A DNA stretch of 64,000 nt, taken from assembly GCF_963422355.1 (NCBI RefSeq), contig NC_085105.1, positions 4,262,651 through 4,326,650 of the forward strand, read 5' to 3'. How positions within the stretch are numbered: the first letter of the stretch is position 1; every line of letters starts with the position of its first letter. Shown piece after piece: positions 12,813 through 24,509 of the stretch. Below the pieces are notes generated by a model. That model worked only from the letters and a program-made list of their open reading frames with translations, made no database searches and had not been told where the DNA came from. This DNA comes from Corticium candelabrum. Lineage: Eukaryota; Porifera; Homoscleromorpha; Homosclerophorida; Plakinidae. A program made the translations under genes and the position numbers.

Positions 12813-13244
12813 AAAGAATCCGAAGACTCAAACAATCGAACGAATTACGATTTAGCAGTGAACTCATAAAATCTAGAAAATGCTTTACAGACAGATGCAT
12901 GGTACGTAACACGGGTGGGGTAGTAGTATGATAAAACGGGAAAGGTCTGTGTTTGGTAAATGTATTAATTTATGTACTGTCTTTTAATTCGTAAACAAAT
13001 TGAATGCTAAAATTGCTGCAAAACGATTTTGACACAACTGCTATGTGGCTACACGAGAATATATATCACGTAATGAAAATGATAATGTGCAATGCTACAC
13101 TTGTAAAAGTACTGTACTGATATTATCACACAAGTGCCAATAGAGCCAATATTTGCATAACATTAGGCAAACGAAATTGGAATCAACAACTCATACTGCA
13201 CATGTCACGTCTCTAAATAGGGAGTTTGGGAGGGGCTGCGACAC
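12813..13244. other. Downstream flank of the receptor kinase
   Basis: No further coding sequence is visible. It presumably holds the 3' UTR; no clear polyadenylation site was assigned. Confidence 0.4.
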
Positions 13245-13469
<225 letters not shown>

Positions 13470-13473
13470 ACGT

Positions 13474-14400
13474 TCAGGAATGCAATTGCGGTGTCAGAGA
13501 TAAGCACAAAGCGTTGTCAGTGTCGATCAAAAGTACAAAAGATGAAGTCTGCAAGCTGATCAAGTCTATTGAAGATTGGGTCAACACCAGGCCAACCCGT
13601 TCAGTGAACGAGAATATAACGCTAAAGTACATTTGGCGTCTGGTGTTACGGATACTGAAGTTCTGGAGCAAGGTTTGTTGAGCGCCTATGATGTTGGAGA
13701 CGCAGCTATTTTCAAATCCTTTTACGAGGAACGATTGGAGAAGTCAGAAAGTACCGTTTCACCTAGTCTAATTGGAAAGGCTAATAATAAGTTGCAAACG
13801 TTTGCTAGTCTAGGCTTTCCTCAGTTCCGTTCAAAGTAGGCAGACCAAGCGTTGTTTTCACGTCTTTATGTCATATAATGACGCAAATGAGAGCAATTGA
13901 CATGCTTAAACTGCCGAGTTACTGACTTGGGCCAATTTCTTGGTCTCTATACAACCGCTTCTAGCTAATCGAACAATTGCTACTGTAAAAGCGAAGCTGT
14001 TGACTCATAAGGAAGGAGATACACATCTTGTAGAATATGTATCAGAGGTATCAGCTTGGATTATTGACGATATGGCGTTACTTCAAGAACTCTCTGGTCT
14101 ACCCAGCTGTAGCACTTTCGTTCATCTGCCCAACCTCGTGTTTTATCAAACAACGCTTGCTTTCAAGTCTGCATGGAAGCAATCGCGTGATTTTTTGTAG
14201 ATCACATCGCCTGATGGGCTCTAAGACAACAGATACATACCGTGTGAAGTCTCAGATATTTCATGTCAGACTGATCGAAAGAACGCACGGTACAGAAATC
14301 GCAGTAAGAACAGATATAAGGCATGCAACTTCCACTATTTAGCGAAAATCTGACGGCATCTAGAATAAACATCAAGTTTACGTTTTCCAAATTTTGAAGC
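13474..14400 (+). pseudogene. Unrecognised decayed coding remnant
   Basis: Overlapping frames at 13474-13681 and 13576-13839 read through protein-like sequence ([17 protein letters not shown], then [19 protein letters not shown]) linked by a frameshift near 13610. Another piece follows at 13940-14200. I do not recognise the family with confidence. A distant resemblance to the helical C-terminal part of KDZ-type transposases is possible but unproven. Confidence 0.35.
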
Positions 14401-14454
14401 AAGTATGTTGAAGAGCTATATAAAATGATGTTTACTTTTGACTTAACTTTATGT

Positions 14455-15600
14455 CTATAGCTAGCGATTGGTGGTCCGTCTGGAGAATAATTCTACTTCA
14501 TAGATAAATCTCATAAACTTTCTGACCTCACAGACAACCGCTAAGCACTCCTTTTTGATGGTAGAAAATTTTCTCTCGGTCACTAAGTTTCTTACTTGCG
14601 TATCCTACCGGAAATGGTTTTCCTTCGTGGTTCTGCATCAATATCGTTCTCACCCCTACATCTGACGCGTCCACTCGAAGCAAGAAACGCTTAGCATGTT
14701 TAGGCAACTTGAGTATGGGTCGGCCAGATAGTGCCGTCTTCAACGCCAAATATTCCCTCTCCTGGGCTTCCTTCCATTCCAGTTTGTTTAGCAATCCCTT
14801 CTTTGTCAAGTCGGTCAGAGTAACTGCTATGGCCGCATATTAGTTGGGTAAATATTGGCAATAAAACCCTGTCAGTCCTAGAAATTTGCGCAATTCTTTC
14901 TTCGTGCCGAGCCTATCAGCTTTCCTAATTTTTAGAACGTTTTTCTCTCTCGGGGTGAATGAGGCCGCGCTCAATCTCATGGCCGATAAACGACAGCGTA
15001 CGCGCTCCAACGACACCATTAGAGGGCCTAACTGTCAGATGAATTTGGGCGATCCTCCTCAGAGCTCCTCTGAGAGTGGTAACGTGTTTTCCCCACGTAG
15101 GTGTGTGAAGGACGATGTCATTCATGTAGTATTTTGCATACTCCAGTCTCTCCGGTAACTTTCTCAATCCTCTCACCAAAGTAGGTGCGGAGTTCACCAA
15201 TCCGAGCGGCATTCTAAAGAATTCACAGGTACCGTTATTTACCACAAACGCGGTTTAGCTTATATCTTCCGTCTTCACGGGAAACTGTTGGTAGGCTTTA
15301 GACAAGTCTATCTTTGTAAAGTATCGGTCTCGGACAAGATCTTGAACTACATCCACCAAAGGTGTCATGGGATCCGGGTCGCATATGGTCAAACAATTGA
15401 GTTTTCTATAATGCACACAAAGCCGGTTTGTTCCGTCCGGTTTTCGAACTAAAACCACTGGTGATGGGCATGACGACTTCAATGCCCGAATGATATTCAT
15501 TTTCACCATGTCTCTAATATCGTTTTCTAGTTCAGGCTTCATATGAAAGGTATCACGTACGGCTTAGACTTCACCGGATGATTAGACGTTAGTTGAATTC
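14455..15600 (-). pseudogene. Gypsy reverse transcriptase and RNase H
   Basis: Three frames give RT motifs in order: ALKSSCPSPVVLVRKPDGTN, then YFTKIDLSKAYQQFPV, then FFRMPLGLVNSAPTLVRG and YYMNDIVLHTP. YMND replaces the catalytic Y-x-D-D, so one catalytic Asp is changed. RNase H follows (FLLRVDASDVGVRTILMQ, GYASKKLSDREK) and fades out at LQTDHQSLA near 14455. The element ends there without an LTR. Confidence 0.8.
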
Positions 15601-16246
15601 GATATACGGCCAAGTCGGTCGAGTCTGGAAGATCGGTGAAAACGTTTCTAAACAAATGGATTAATGCTTGAGCTTCTCTTCCTTCTTCGTACGTCAACTC
15701 TTCACTTATTTTTACGTTCCCTGCGGTCTCTTTGGGTCGACAGGTTCATAGCTCGAACAGGCTGTCCCCATCTACGAGTCGTCTGATCTCATTCATCAGC
15801 TTCCAATATTGTCGCACTTGCTATCTCTAGGAGCGATCCTCCCGTACTTCTTTCAAACATCTTGCCGTCGGTGTCACTCCTCGAGCGGTACCTTTTTAGT
15901 AAATTCGCATAGTAAATCTTTTTCTATCTCCGTACTTCTACTTCATAATTATTGATTGCGACGATCTTGGTTACTCGAAATGGACCCCGTAAATGCATTA
16001 ACAGCTTGTTATTGTCTATTGGTAATAGCACTAGCACTTCGTACGCCACGGAAAACCGTCTCTCCTTTGATCTTTTGTCGAAGTATCGTTTTTATCGTCT
16101 TTGAGATCTCTCTAATTCCTCGCGAGCCACTTTCATGACCTCCTCTAGTGTGTCTATAAGTTCGAACACATATTGATAGCTAGTCCTCGCCTCTGTCTCA
16201 CCCTCCTCCTCTGTCCATATTGATCTTAGAATCCTCATCGGTCCTC

Positions 16247-16560
16247 TCACGGTCCTCGTTCGAGGGGAACAAATCCCGTAGAATGTTGAGGGACTTCACG
16301 GTACGCAAATAAGAGGGCATTGATATAGCGGTCCCACTTACGTGGTTTCTCGCTACATAGTCTCTTTAGCATAGATTTTAGCGTGGCGTTGAGTCGTTTC
16401 ACTAACCCGTTACGTTTAGGGTGATATGGGCTAGTATTTAGCTGTCGGATGCTGAGTAGACGTGATACTTCTTTCATGCGCTCTGAAGTGAACTGAGGTC
16501 CCCTATCGGGGAGTAACTCTTCTGGAACCCAAACGTGGCTTTAAATATTAGGAGGGCCAC
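16247..16560 (-). pseudogene. Gypsy integrase, C-terminal half only
   Basis: PEELLPDRGPQFTSE carries the second catalytic Asp of the DDE core. TSPYHPKRNGLVKRLNATLK is where the catalytic Glu should be, but the codon at 16397-16399 reads Lys (LVKR instead of the usual LVER). The zinc-binding N-terminus and first catalytic Asp are missing. Further along the minus strand (about 15900-16240) a GPFRVTKIVAINNYEVEV segment represents the GPY/F module. Confidence 0.75.
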
Positions 16561-16665
16561 CGCCACGTCTTCTGAGATAATTTTCTTTAGCGTGACCTTC
16601 AAAATCTGCTTGACATACAAACAATCACTTGACATATCTGCTCTTCCGTATCTGCTTCGGGGTGC

Positions 16666-17469
16666 TTACAGTCGATCCCACACGCCGTTTCTAAGTTCGA
16701 ACGTCACTCTTTGGCATTCCTTCGTTTGCGTTCTGGTTTCGCCTCGGTACCTCCACAGTGACATGTCTTCCGATTGCAAATGCAATAGTCGCGTTCGGTC
16801 GACATCCATCCATTCCTTCTGAGTGCTCGTCACTAACAAGTTGCTCCGGTCGGTCCTTTTTGAAGCTGCCCTGGTTAACGCACCGGCCTCCCACTGATTC
16901 ACTCTCGGGTCGTTGAGATCTTTAGCATCGGGAACATTTTTGATAATGAGATCGTATATCGCGTCGCGCGGGCACAGAGCCTCCACGTCTCATGTGAGGT
17001 ATGGGGTATTGAACCATAATTTGCCAATGGGATTTTCCTGACAGTACAATCCTCTAACTTCATCAATCTAACTTTTTCATGTACTGATCTGGTTTGACGA
17101 GCTCTTGCTTCACCCGTATGCCATGCCATTGCATCCCGTGTCTCTCAAGGTTTGTACAACTCTGTCATCCACTTTACTTTCTTCTACTGGCATCTCTCCA
17201 TCGATCTGAAATGCTCGGCTGCTGCAGGCGTTCTTCATATACGATATGTACGGTACCTCGGTGCCGTCAGCGAGGACTAGAAACCCGTGTTTGGCGCTGC
17301 ATCGCGTCCCAAATAAAAATCCGCTCGTTTTAGTGCAGGCGTCATTCGGTAATCGACCGGTTGAGTTTCTGTTCTCCGACTCGAGCTCATCTTGTGATCT
17401 TGCGCCGCCCCCGCTCGATAAGGAGTCTTCTGGCTTCTCTCCCACATAGAAGTACCTACGGGACTCCAA
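16666..17469 (-). pseudogene. Gypsy protease and linker region
   Basis: VVQTLRDTGCNGMAYG holds the D-T-G active-site triplet of a retropepsin. A frame change then leads to VRLMKLEDCTVRKIPLA and on to EALCPRDAIYDLIIKNVPDA, typical of the stretch following protease in these elements. At least one frameshift disrupts it near 17110. Confidence 0.7.
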
Positions 17470-17885
17470 AAATTCTTGGCTTCGTGTCCATGTGTTCTGG
17501 CATTTGAAACACCGTCTCGTCCTCCGAAGCCTGCAGTCTACTGCCCTGCGACTGGGCTTGTTACTAATTTAACAACGGAATAAAGGTTTTCCTTGTTGTA
17601 ATGCTCTCTCTCTCTCACTGAAGCCGCACAGGTATCATCAATTTTCGTAGTTAGTTGTTGATGTATCAAAGCATTTGACACCGTGCCAAATTTCCATTGG
17701 TGCGCTGTCAGGTAGCGATCAGCCGCCTTCGCGAGGTCCTCTGGCTCGCTATCTCTCTTCTTTTAGATGTACCGCTGGGTCCTTTGGACACACTTCCAAA
17801 ACTGTTCTTCTAAGAACATCTTTACAACTTCCTCGGCTGACTCGGGGTCACACTTGAAACATTATCCATTTCTTCAAATAGTTCT

Positions 17886-18068
17886 TCAAGCGATGGATAA
17901 AAACTGATCCGGCTTTTCTGCTGGCTTTAGTCTGGTCTTTCTAAACTTGAGCCGGTATCCGTCTTCTGTTAGATCGCATCTCTTTAAGAGAGCTTCCTTC
18001 AATTGCTTGTAGTCCACGGTTGCCTCTTCCGATAACCAGGAGTCTAGGGCCTTCCCGGACAACAACAC
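17886..18068 (-). pseudogene. Gypsy gag fragment
   Basis: LLSGKALDSWLSEEATVDY and LKEALLKRCDLTEDGYRLKF match the capsid-like, SCAN-related region of gypsy Gag proteins. Only about 60 residues remain in one frame; a (TG)n tract abuts the 5' side. Confidence 0.7.
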
Positions 18069-18118
18069 TCAAAGCGCCAGCCCAACGTTCTTCCTCTCAC
18101 CCATTCGTTTGTCTGTCC

Positions 18119-18304
<186 letters not shown>

Positions 18305-18545
18305 ATTTTAATGCCTCCACATTTGTGTAGTATTGGAGAAAAAGACTTCTACAATTCTACAAAGATGCAATGCCAAAGTTATCCTCAGAAACTTTCAAAA
18401 CTGTTACCTAATCATGGTGATTTAGATAGATTATTTGACTTTGACATTCAAGGCCAAGTTAATCTCTGACTTTTTGTTTGCAAGGACTGGTTTGCTTTCC
18501 CAAATTCCTAGCATATGTACAAGTAGAGTATCTATGAGAATAAAG

Positions 18546-18581
<36 letters not shown>

Positions 18582-18604
18582 AATCTGCCGGTCTGTCTAT
18601 TTGT

Positions 18605-18648
<44 letters not shown>
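18546..18648. repeat. (TGTC)n and (GT)n microsatellites
   Basis: TGTC repeats (18546-18582) and GT repeats (18606-18648) sit either side of a short unique spacer. The preceding ATAAAG suggests a retroposed 3' end that acquired a tetranucleotide tail. Confidence 0.95.
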
Positions 18649-18651
<3 letters not shown>

Positions 18652-18652
18652 T

Positions 18653-18965
18653 TTTCTTCGTCAAATTGCTGTTGGTGCACTTAAGTCTGTGGGTAAATGT
18701 ATCCAGACAAGAGATGTTCCTGCGCCAGTATGCCTATCTGTGGGAAGGACAGCAACTGCAGAGCAAGTGCTACAACAAGGTCGTAATTCCTTGTTTCCTG
18801 CTGACAACGAGGAATTCTTCCTTGGCAATGCCAAAGGCCAGAAGATATCTGGTCTAATTGAAGGTATTCCTTGGGCACTTGAGGAATACCTTCACAAGCT
18901 CGGTATTGCCCCATCAAAGTGCAAGTTCTATGTTGTGAAGGTTCAATTTATTAATCAGCTACATG
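18653..18965 (+). other. Possible exon of unknown protein
   Basis: A single frame (RQIAVGALKSVGKCIQTRD through GLIEGIPWALEEYLHKLG to KCKFYVVKV) stays open for about 100 codons and ends at a plausible donor near 18965. It precedes the broken kinase on the same strand and may have encoded part of the same protein. I do not recognise a domain. Confidence 0.4.
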
Positions 18966-19379
18966 GTAGGAGTTTGTTTTATCTGTTAATTAATCATTGG
19001 AACCTAGGTTATGAAGGGCAAGACTGAAGAAGGAAGTGATCTTGGTATGATGTAGTTACCCGTGTTGAATACTATCTATCAACATGTATGATTACTACAT
19101 AGGTCGAAATCAGCACCTGCACTCAGCAGAAATCACAACTACTAAGGCAGCCGACACAGCTACCGCAGTTCAAAGTGAAAGAGGCAAGTTTTCAATATGA
19201 TAATGTGAAACTTTTTAATTAGAGTAGCATAAGGATGCTATGCACTGTAAAGAGTAGTCTTCCAAGTTCATTGCAAATGTGAGCAAATATGACAGTCTCA
19301 ATGTTTGATGATGCAGGAATTTTACAGGATTGCAACGAGGTACATACTGATCAGTTGTCTTTGGTTCTATAGCCCCAGA

Positions 19380-20404
19380 AATAGCAAATTTAATGTTGCT
19401 GAAGCTGTCCGAATGTATTGGAAGAGGTGGCTTTGGAACTACCCCCCTTGCAACATATCCATGGACGTACACCTGTTGCAGTAAAAAAAATCAATATTAC
19501 AGGTGAAGAGGAGAAGGCAACTGCATTACGGGAGATTACAGCACTATTGTAAGCTCAGTCAATTGTGTCTAGACTTTTTACACACTTTTTACATTGTGAG
19601 AACAAATTTTGTCACACAGGCATCTCCGTCATCCCGACATCGTGATGCTAATGGGATACCATGTAAGTGAGCACAACGTTCTGCTTATTATGAACTATAT
19701 CCAGTCTGGGAGTCTGCATGATATACTCCATGTAAAAGTGCACTGGACATGTATTTTCTTGTAAACTTAACTTACTGTTTTGTCTAACATCTGCATTTAG
19801 AAAACACCACTACTTGTCGATGGCAAGTTAAGCATCATCGAGCAATGCTGCTACGGATTGCAGTTCATGCATTCATAGAAATCTCCATTTGTCCATAGAG
19901 ATTTAAAGCCTGCAAACATTCTGGTCACAGAATTTTAATTTTGTGTTTAATAATTAGAAATATAAAGTCGAAACAATGCGATTTTGTATAGGTTGACCTT
20001 CCATCTTTGCATACCTATCTGTGTGACATGGGCCTGACACAGGTACGGGACGGCAGTTCTCAGCTCTGTAAGGCGACAACAGCAGGAACACCTATGTATA
20101 TTGCCTAAGAGTTATTTACAAGAGAGTTTTGGGCCCCCACTGATGTGTGGGCCTTTGGAATCATCTTGGTAGAAATTATGACAGAAAAATACAGCTGGGG
20201 GAAAATGCTCAACATGATGGATATGTTTGCCACTTTACAACAAAAGAAACTGCCATCATCCATGTACATGTTGGATGCGCCTTTACAAGATGTGGCAAAA
20301 AAACCTGCCTACAGTATGAACAAAAGAGGCCCTCAATGACTGAGGTAATAAAACTCCTCTACAAGGCTCAGGATGCAATTAAAAAGCTTACAAATAATAT
20401 ATAA
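19380..20404 (+). pseudogene. Protein kinase (TKL/RIPK-like) pseudogene
   Basis: Kinase motifs appear in order in different frames: the Gly loop SECIGRGGFGT; LRHPDIVMLMGYHVSEHNV and MNYIQSGSLHDILH; FVHRDLKPANILV; CDMGLTQV in place of DFG; GTPMYIA followed by a stop where APE is expected; PTDVWAFGIILVEIMTEKYSW; and a C-terminal KRPSMTEVIKLLYKAQ reached only after a frameshift near 20330. Short introns appear to have been present. Internal stops (one before the HRD loop, one at APE) and the frameshift indicate loss of function. It differs in sequence from the kinase at 9226. Confidence 0.75.
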
Positions 20405-20575
20405 TGTACTGATGTACAATCGTCATGAATATTCTATGTCAATTCTGTAGACTAGACTAATGTATGAGATTGTGCATCTTTCTATTGATTTTTATGCATC
20501 AGTTCACAAAATCGACAACCACACTGATTCTTGTATAAATTACAATCATATCATAAGACCAGACAATGTCTAAGT

Positions 20576-20655
20576 GTCACACACACACACACACACACAC
20601 ACACGCGCACACACACGCACACACGCACGCACACACACATGCAGGCACGCACACT
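20576..20655. repeat. (CA)n/(CACG)n microsatellite
   Basis: CA repeats with CACG variants. Confidence 0.95.
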
Positions 20656-21055
20656 ATACTTCAATTGCCTGCAATAAGTTCAAGTACAGTTCCTTAGCTG
20701 CAAATGCAGAGGAAGGCTTTTGCCACTCATGTTCTTCCATCACATGCTCTGCCAAAGCAGAAAATTCCGGTAAGACAGGATCAGGCTTCCTTGTAACATA
20801 GGCCTCTGCAGCCTCCAGGGCTTCAATGGAAACAGTAAACATGTGTCTATTTACTCCTACATTAATAAACATTAAAATAAGTTTACAAGTACACATTCAG
20901 TCACATTACTAGCAATGACAACTTACCTTCAGCTTCAGGTGCAAAGTACAAAATGTCAAGAATCCCAACTGGTGCTTCAGCACACTGCGATGGTCTTGTT
21001 CGATGAGCATTCCATTCTTGTGCTATCCCATCAAGTTCTCTTTGAAGTACTGACA
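20654..21055 (-). CDS. C-terminal exons of an uncharacterised gene (partial)
   Basis: Two minus-strand exons can be read. The first (about 21055-20930) encodes VLQRELDGIAQEWNAHRTRP and APVGILDILYFAPEAEG, then a GTAAGT donor. The second (about 20850-20654) encodes EALEAAEAYVTRKPDPVLPE and AAKELYLNLLQAIEV before a stop. The RELD..A.EWN.HR.RPS pattern recurs at the end of many uncharacterised, integrase-like proteins in corals and fish. Upstream exons are not visible, so this may be a fragment. Confidence 0.45.
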
Positions 21056-21339
21056 TAAATCAGTATCTCAGGCAATCAAGCTGCATGGTGTTGGTCTGTG
21101 GTCTGCTGATACCGGCCAATTGCCATTTTGTCAGCCAATGACCGATGGCATTGGCCATTTCAAATCAATGATAAATTGGTTATATTGATCACTGTTTTAA
21201 ATAACAGTTACTGTTTGCCATTTTGCAAAAAGCAACAAATAGACAAACAAACAGGCAGACAGGAGGATATACCGTTACAATGATACAAGACTCGTTTTCT
21301 CACAAAGCTTATAAAGTCTAAAGGAGATGTCTTGTACTA

Positions 21340-21448
21340 TCCCTGTTAGTAGTCATGTGCAATGGCAAATCAAACAAGGGATAGAATGCAGTTAATCTAT
21401 CATTCAGAGACCACTACCAAACAAAAAAACCTTTACAATCACATCTAC

Positions 21449-21503
<55 letters not shown>

Positions 21504-23268
21504 CAAGCAAAAAGACACAGATACAAAGTAAACAAACATACATACATAAGTACATTACACAATCTCACATACATACATTCCTACCTGCAACTTCAGAGGA
21601 AGATTGGGTCTATAGAAAGGTGGAGTCAGATCACAATCAACCTTGATTGGGTTGTCTGTAAACACTGCAGATCTGTCCGACTTTGCAAACTTGATTCCAC
21701 TAGTGTTTTCTACCACCTCAACAAATATGCACAACCGCTTCCCGTGAGGAAATTCTAAATAACCGCTATTGGGAAAGCTCAATTTCTTCACTCCTTTATC
21801 CTGGAATACACATCTAATACACATATGCACAGTAACCAAACGCACCAGTTTTACCGATGAAGAAAGAACGAATTTCGCCTCTTTAAACACAGTAGCGTTA
21901 ATAGAAGTCTCATTGTATATCTCCAAGTCGATATCCAACGTACCCTGAACCCTCTTGCCATAAGTGTACCTGTAGATAACAATAAGATCAGCAAAACGTT
22001 GAAAAATCAATAAAATGAGTAGATCAACTTGCAGCCACTTCAACAGTAATGGTAGGGTTTGTGACTTTGACGTAGTCGGGAGGTTTGATATTCACGTCAA
22101 ACCGAGGCAGCACTACAACGAAGGTTGCAGATACAATTGAGGTATGATAACAAATAGATATTATTGCAGCTTACCGTAGTTCTTCACCTCAAAATACGTC
22201 TCGGATATAACGCTACCCTGCTCAGTAAACGTCTAGCTATAGGTGTGATATGATTAGTTAGCAACGCCTACTTACATCACAGGTACGCTTGGCAATAATT
22301 GGCCAGTCACCTTGCACAGGAGAAGGCCCCAGCTTGAAATCTTTACGTTTGATCGCTAAACAACTCCATAGCGTTAACACAAGATAAAGCCACAGGCAAA
22401 CGGAATTACCTCCGTCAGAAGAACATGATGGTATGGGCAATCGATCAACAATAATGTTTTGTGGGTTCTAAAAACTCAAAAAAAGTTAGGACTAAGAAAA
22501 AGTAAACTGCATTTTAAGATTACCCTGATATCTAAATTGACATTACAAACGCACTAAAAGAGAAAAAATATGATTATTTTCTCAATCTTGCTCTTATCAA
22601 AGTCAAGTGTTATTCACTTCTTTGTCGCCTCCGCAGCACGGACGAAAATTGCATCCAAGAACGGCAACTCGAATGTGAACTGGAAAGAGACAAACAGTAA
22701 CCCTCGAAGAAAACGACATCTCACGTTGCCTTACCTTCATCGTATTCCACGTAGACGGGTTTGTCTGTTTGTACGAACACAAGCGAAGGGCTTGCTTTGA
22801 CTGCGACTCTTGTGACCTTACTGAACGAGGTGGATCCACTTCCCACTGCTCTTATACTCACGTAACGCTCGGCATTAGGGTCATCTAGTTTGGCAAACTT
22901 CTGACAAGGTAGGGTAAGACTGAAAGCCACGGGTGAGTTACCTGGAAGAAATAACAGTCAATCAACACACCAAAATCACATCCGTAAATTGGTCAATAGG
23001 TCGACGGATTACGTGCTGCATTGCAATATCACAAAAGGTCTAATGCACACAAATTTACTTTCGCGGACATTGATTGAATTTGTTTGCGTAATGACTTGTC
23101 CGGAATCGTTTACTACTTGCAGGTATGCTGAAATACTGCCACCATTCAAGTTGAATGCCAAGACCAACACTGTCTCTGGTTGACAGCACTGCAGATGTCG
23201 CGGTACAGCAACCAAATACTTAGGGCTACAGCACAAACAGATAGTTTAGATACAAGTACAACGCTATA
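21340..23268 (-). pseudogene. Partial duplicate of the 5' exons of the C3-like gene (copy B)
   Basis: Exons encoding MG1 ([20 protein letters not shown]), MG2 ([16 protein letters not shown]), MG3 and the start of MG4 ([20 protein letters not shown]) are nearly identical to those of the complete gene at 24105-34473, introns included. Homology begins near 23268, so the signal-peptide exon is absent, and ends in the intron after the MG4 start exon near 21340. No MG4-to-C345C exons follow; unrelated sequence lies below 21340. The retained exons have no stops, so the duplication is young, but it cannot make a full protein. Confidence 0.85.
21453..21500. repeat. (CA)n microsatellite in the copy B intron
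   Basis: CA repeats at the same intronic site as the (CA)n of the complete gene near 32456. Confidence 0.95.
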
Positions 23269-23269
23269 C

Positions 23270-24104
23270 TTAAAGATCGCGGACGAAAGGTGGTAGTGAG
23301 CACCGGTGCATGCATGCATGGTGCCATGGTACCATAGCTTGGCTTCTTGAAAAACGACGATTCGTTTGTTTTGCTAAAAAAAAGTAACGTATGCTTGTTA
23401 GTCTTTCTCAGTTTGACGACTGTTTGACCATATTAAGGTTTTTGCTATGAATATGACATCTCGGCTTTTCCGTCATAATGCGCAGAATTGCTACGTCACC
23501 CATTGTTGGTGTCCCAAAAAACTGTTGATTGGCTCAAAAAATTCCCGGGAGCGATTCACTGCAATGAGCTATTGTTACGTTATCTATTTCTCGCGTCCGA
23601 AAAAGTCTGCTGATTGGCTCGACAAACTCCCCAAGCGTGACACACGCCTACAAACATAAAAGCATAGGTACATAACGACATACTGACAAACAAACCGGAA
23701 GTAAATTCAGCCCGCTTAGAGTGAGCTTCTCGCGAAGCAGTCCACCACTTAATGTAGTGTCATTCCTTTACGCTCGTAGCTTAATAATTATTGTTGACAA
23801 AATTATAGTATTGATGCTCTTTAGATTCCCAACTATTAATCTAAGGTATTTGCTAGGACACTATATCACCTTCTTTTACTTCTAATTTGTCACCTCTGGA
23901 ACCCTTGTTGTTTCAAGATGATAGCCAGAGGATGCATATGCAAAGACAGAATAACACGAATACGTCATCTACACTACAACGTCACAAACAGTTGCAACAC
24001 CAGCTGTCTCTACTGTGTTCCAATAACACAAACGAAGAAGTCATAATGTCATATTGGCACACGATATCTGGCCGTAAACAAAACAGAAACGACACCTTCG
24101 CATA
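23270..24104. other. Spacer between copy B and the complete C3-like gene
   Basis: No coding region is supported. It would contain the 3' UTR of the complete gene. Confidence 0.4.
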
Positions 24105-24509
24105 CTAATTCGAACAAATGTCTCTGGATTGGCATATAGAGCCATCGCGCAATTTCTTGACGTACTTTTTAAAGACCGCCAAGTGGTTGCACGCTTTGAA
24201 TTCATCCTTGCACTTTCCCATTCTTTTCTTTTTGCAATTGCGCATCTTTTTCTTGGTTTTCTGCTTCTTACACGGTTTTACAACGCATTTTTGCTTCACC
24301 TTCTTCTTGCAATCGAAAGCACTGCACGTATCTTTCGGGCATGGCTCAATGGCTGTGTTGTGATCGAGAACATATTTGGTTCCATCTCTGCCTTGAATGT
24401 GATAGCAGTTGCCAGTAACAAGTTTGATGTCAGTGGTGCAAATCGAAGGTAACCACAACCTAAGATTTGATCCGTTCTTCTGCCTATGTGCGCCTGGTTT
24501 GATCTCCTA
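24105..24509 (-). other. Last exon: C345C/NTR domain with Lys/Cys-rich insertion
   Basis: The exon begins [12 protein letters not shown] and includes [17 protein letters not shown], typical of the second half of a C345C domain. After EPCPKDTC, where C3 would go almost directly to its last helix, a stretch of roughly 50 residues is dominated by Lys and Cys ([30 protein letters not shown]). The usual ending then resumes as [14 protein letters not shown] and CQSRDICSN. The insert is strongly basic. Confidence 0.75.

Larger units (their letters stand above)
14450..18080 (-). mobile_element. Decayed Ty3/gypsy retroelement with integrase before RT (Gmr1-like order)
   Basis: Reading the minus strand from 18068 downward, the order is a gag fragment, an aspartic protease with RDTGCNG, the C-terminal half of an integrase core with its GPF module, then reverse transcriptase and RNase H. 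This gag-PR-IN-RT-RH order is that of Gmr1-like gypsy elements, not the usual PR-RT-RH-IN. Many frameshifts and stops, a deletion of the first half of integrase near 16560-16660 and the lack of recognisable LTRs show a dead copy. Confidence 0.8.
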
